This document shows positions 4,699 through 5,077 of a stretch of DNA of 5,077 nucleotides, in pieces; within the stretch, counting starts at the first letter, position 1, and each line of letters opens with the position of its first letter. A program made the position numbers and the translations under genes. Below the pieces are notes generated by a model that saw only the letters and a program-made list of their open reading frames with translations, was not told the origin of the DNA and searched no databases. Origin of the DNA: Chloroflexi bacterium UBA4733 (GTDB taxonomy: Bacteria > Chloroflexota > UBA4733); assembly GCA_002404055.1 (NCBI GenBank), contig DHIZ01000162.1, forward strand, positions 4,191 to 9,267, given 5' to 3'.

Positions 4699-5077
4699 CT
4701 ACGCCGGGAATGCGGCAAGTTCTCCGCGCAGGGCCGGCGCGACGCGGCTGCCGAGCGTTTCGATGGCCCTCATCAGCTTCACCTGCGGCAATGTGGCAGC
4801 GTTCATCTGGAAGGTAATGCGGGAGATGCCACCCAGCGCTTCACTGTGGCGCAGGATCTTCGCGACCACCTCTTCGGCATTGCCGATCAACAGGGCGCCC
4901 TCCGGGCCGAGCTGTGCGTCGAACTGGGCACGGGTGACGGGTGGCCAACCGCGCTCCTTCGCCACCGACGCGAGGGCGCGGGCGTAGCCCGGGAAGAAGG
5001 CATCGGCGGCCTCCTGCGCCGTCGCTGCTACGTAGCCCAGGGCATGAACGCCGACTTTCAAGCGATCGCGGGAGTAC
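4699..5077 (-). CDS. LLM-class flavin-dependent oxidoreductase, C-terminal part only (5' end beyond window)
   Basis: 125 residues of C-terminal sequence; the frame remains open to the right edge, so the N-terminus with most of the flavin-binding barrel is not visible. The visible part follows the luciferase-like monooxygenase layout: a strand LKVGVHALGYVA; a helix with FFPGYARALASVAKERGWPP; a conserved turn RAQFDAQLGPEGALLIGNAEEVVAKI (about 49-74); then GGISRITFQMNAATLPQ and the final helix VKLMRAIETLGSRVAPAL. Such enzymes use FMN or F420 to oxidise or desaturate organic substrates; the substrate here cannot be told. The stop is TAG at 4699-4701. It precedes the CDGSH gene by 60 bases, so it is probably the first or an early gene of the redox operon. 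An internal TTG at 5061 is not a credible start because the fold would be truncated. Confidence 0.9.
   Translation of the reverse strand, partial: YSRDRLKVGVHALGYVAATAQEAADAFFPGYARALASVAKERGWPPVTRAQFDAQLGPEGALLIGNAEEVVAKILRHSEALGGISRITFQMNAATLPQVKLMRAIETLGSRVAPALRGELAAFPA

Overview
The window is GC-rich bacterial DNA of about 63-65% G+C by eye. Gene content and protein style (an ancillary-redox operon with an LLM flavin oxidoreductase, a ferredoxin/CDGSH protein, a small HiPIP-like protein, a peroxiredoxin and a DsbA-like protein; a signal-peptide-bearing beta-helix protein; plasmid-like small DNA-binding genes) remind me most of Chloroflexota, perhaps Thermomicrobia or a related metagenomic lineage. 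That is an inference from style, not a proven assignment.

Left part (1-1404) looks like an accessory or mobile-element-derived module. A minus-strand excisionase-type helix-turn-helix gene (139-444) diverges from a plus-strand pair: a SWIM zinc-finger protein (740-955) and a predicted OB-fold nucleic-acid-binding protein (955-1404), joined by a one-base TGATG stop/start overlap. The divergent intergenic region holds a plausible sigma70 promoter (528-557) overlapped by a 7-bp inverted repeat (514-543), and a very strong ribosome binding site before ATG 616. That ATG lies in a different frame from the SWIM body, so this gene either carries a one-base frameshift or starts at a weak internal GTG. 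At the extreme left, three copies of an 11-mer (two tandem, one inverted) lie at 33-73, overlapping a possible minus-strand gene that runs off the edge.

Middle part (1425-2375): a secreted right-handed parallel beta-helix protein on the minus strand with a clear signal peptide and about seven repeats of roughly 25 residues, the DNA of which is tandemly repeated with a period of 75-81 bp. It converges with the OB-fold gene, and a GC-rich hairpin sits at that junction.

Right part (2516-5077): six tightly packed minus-strand genes, in transcription order LLM-class flavin-dependent oxidoreductase (cut by the window end), Fer4_19/CDGSH double iron-sulfur protein, small GNAT acetyltransferase, HiPIP-like four-cysteine protein, peroxiredoxin, and DsbA-family thiol oxidoreductase. 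Two junctions overlap (8 and 4 bases) and three gaps are 37-60 bases, so it reads as one operon. Together these proteins suggest a cytoplasmic redox/oxidative-stress module: flavin chemistry, two types of iron-sulfur carrier, peroxide removal, and a CPYC dithiol protein that could recycle the peroxiredoxin. The last point is a hypothesis.
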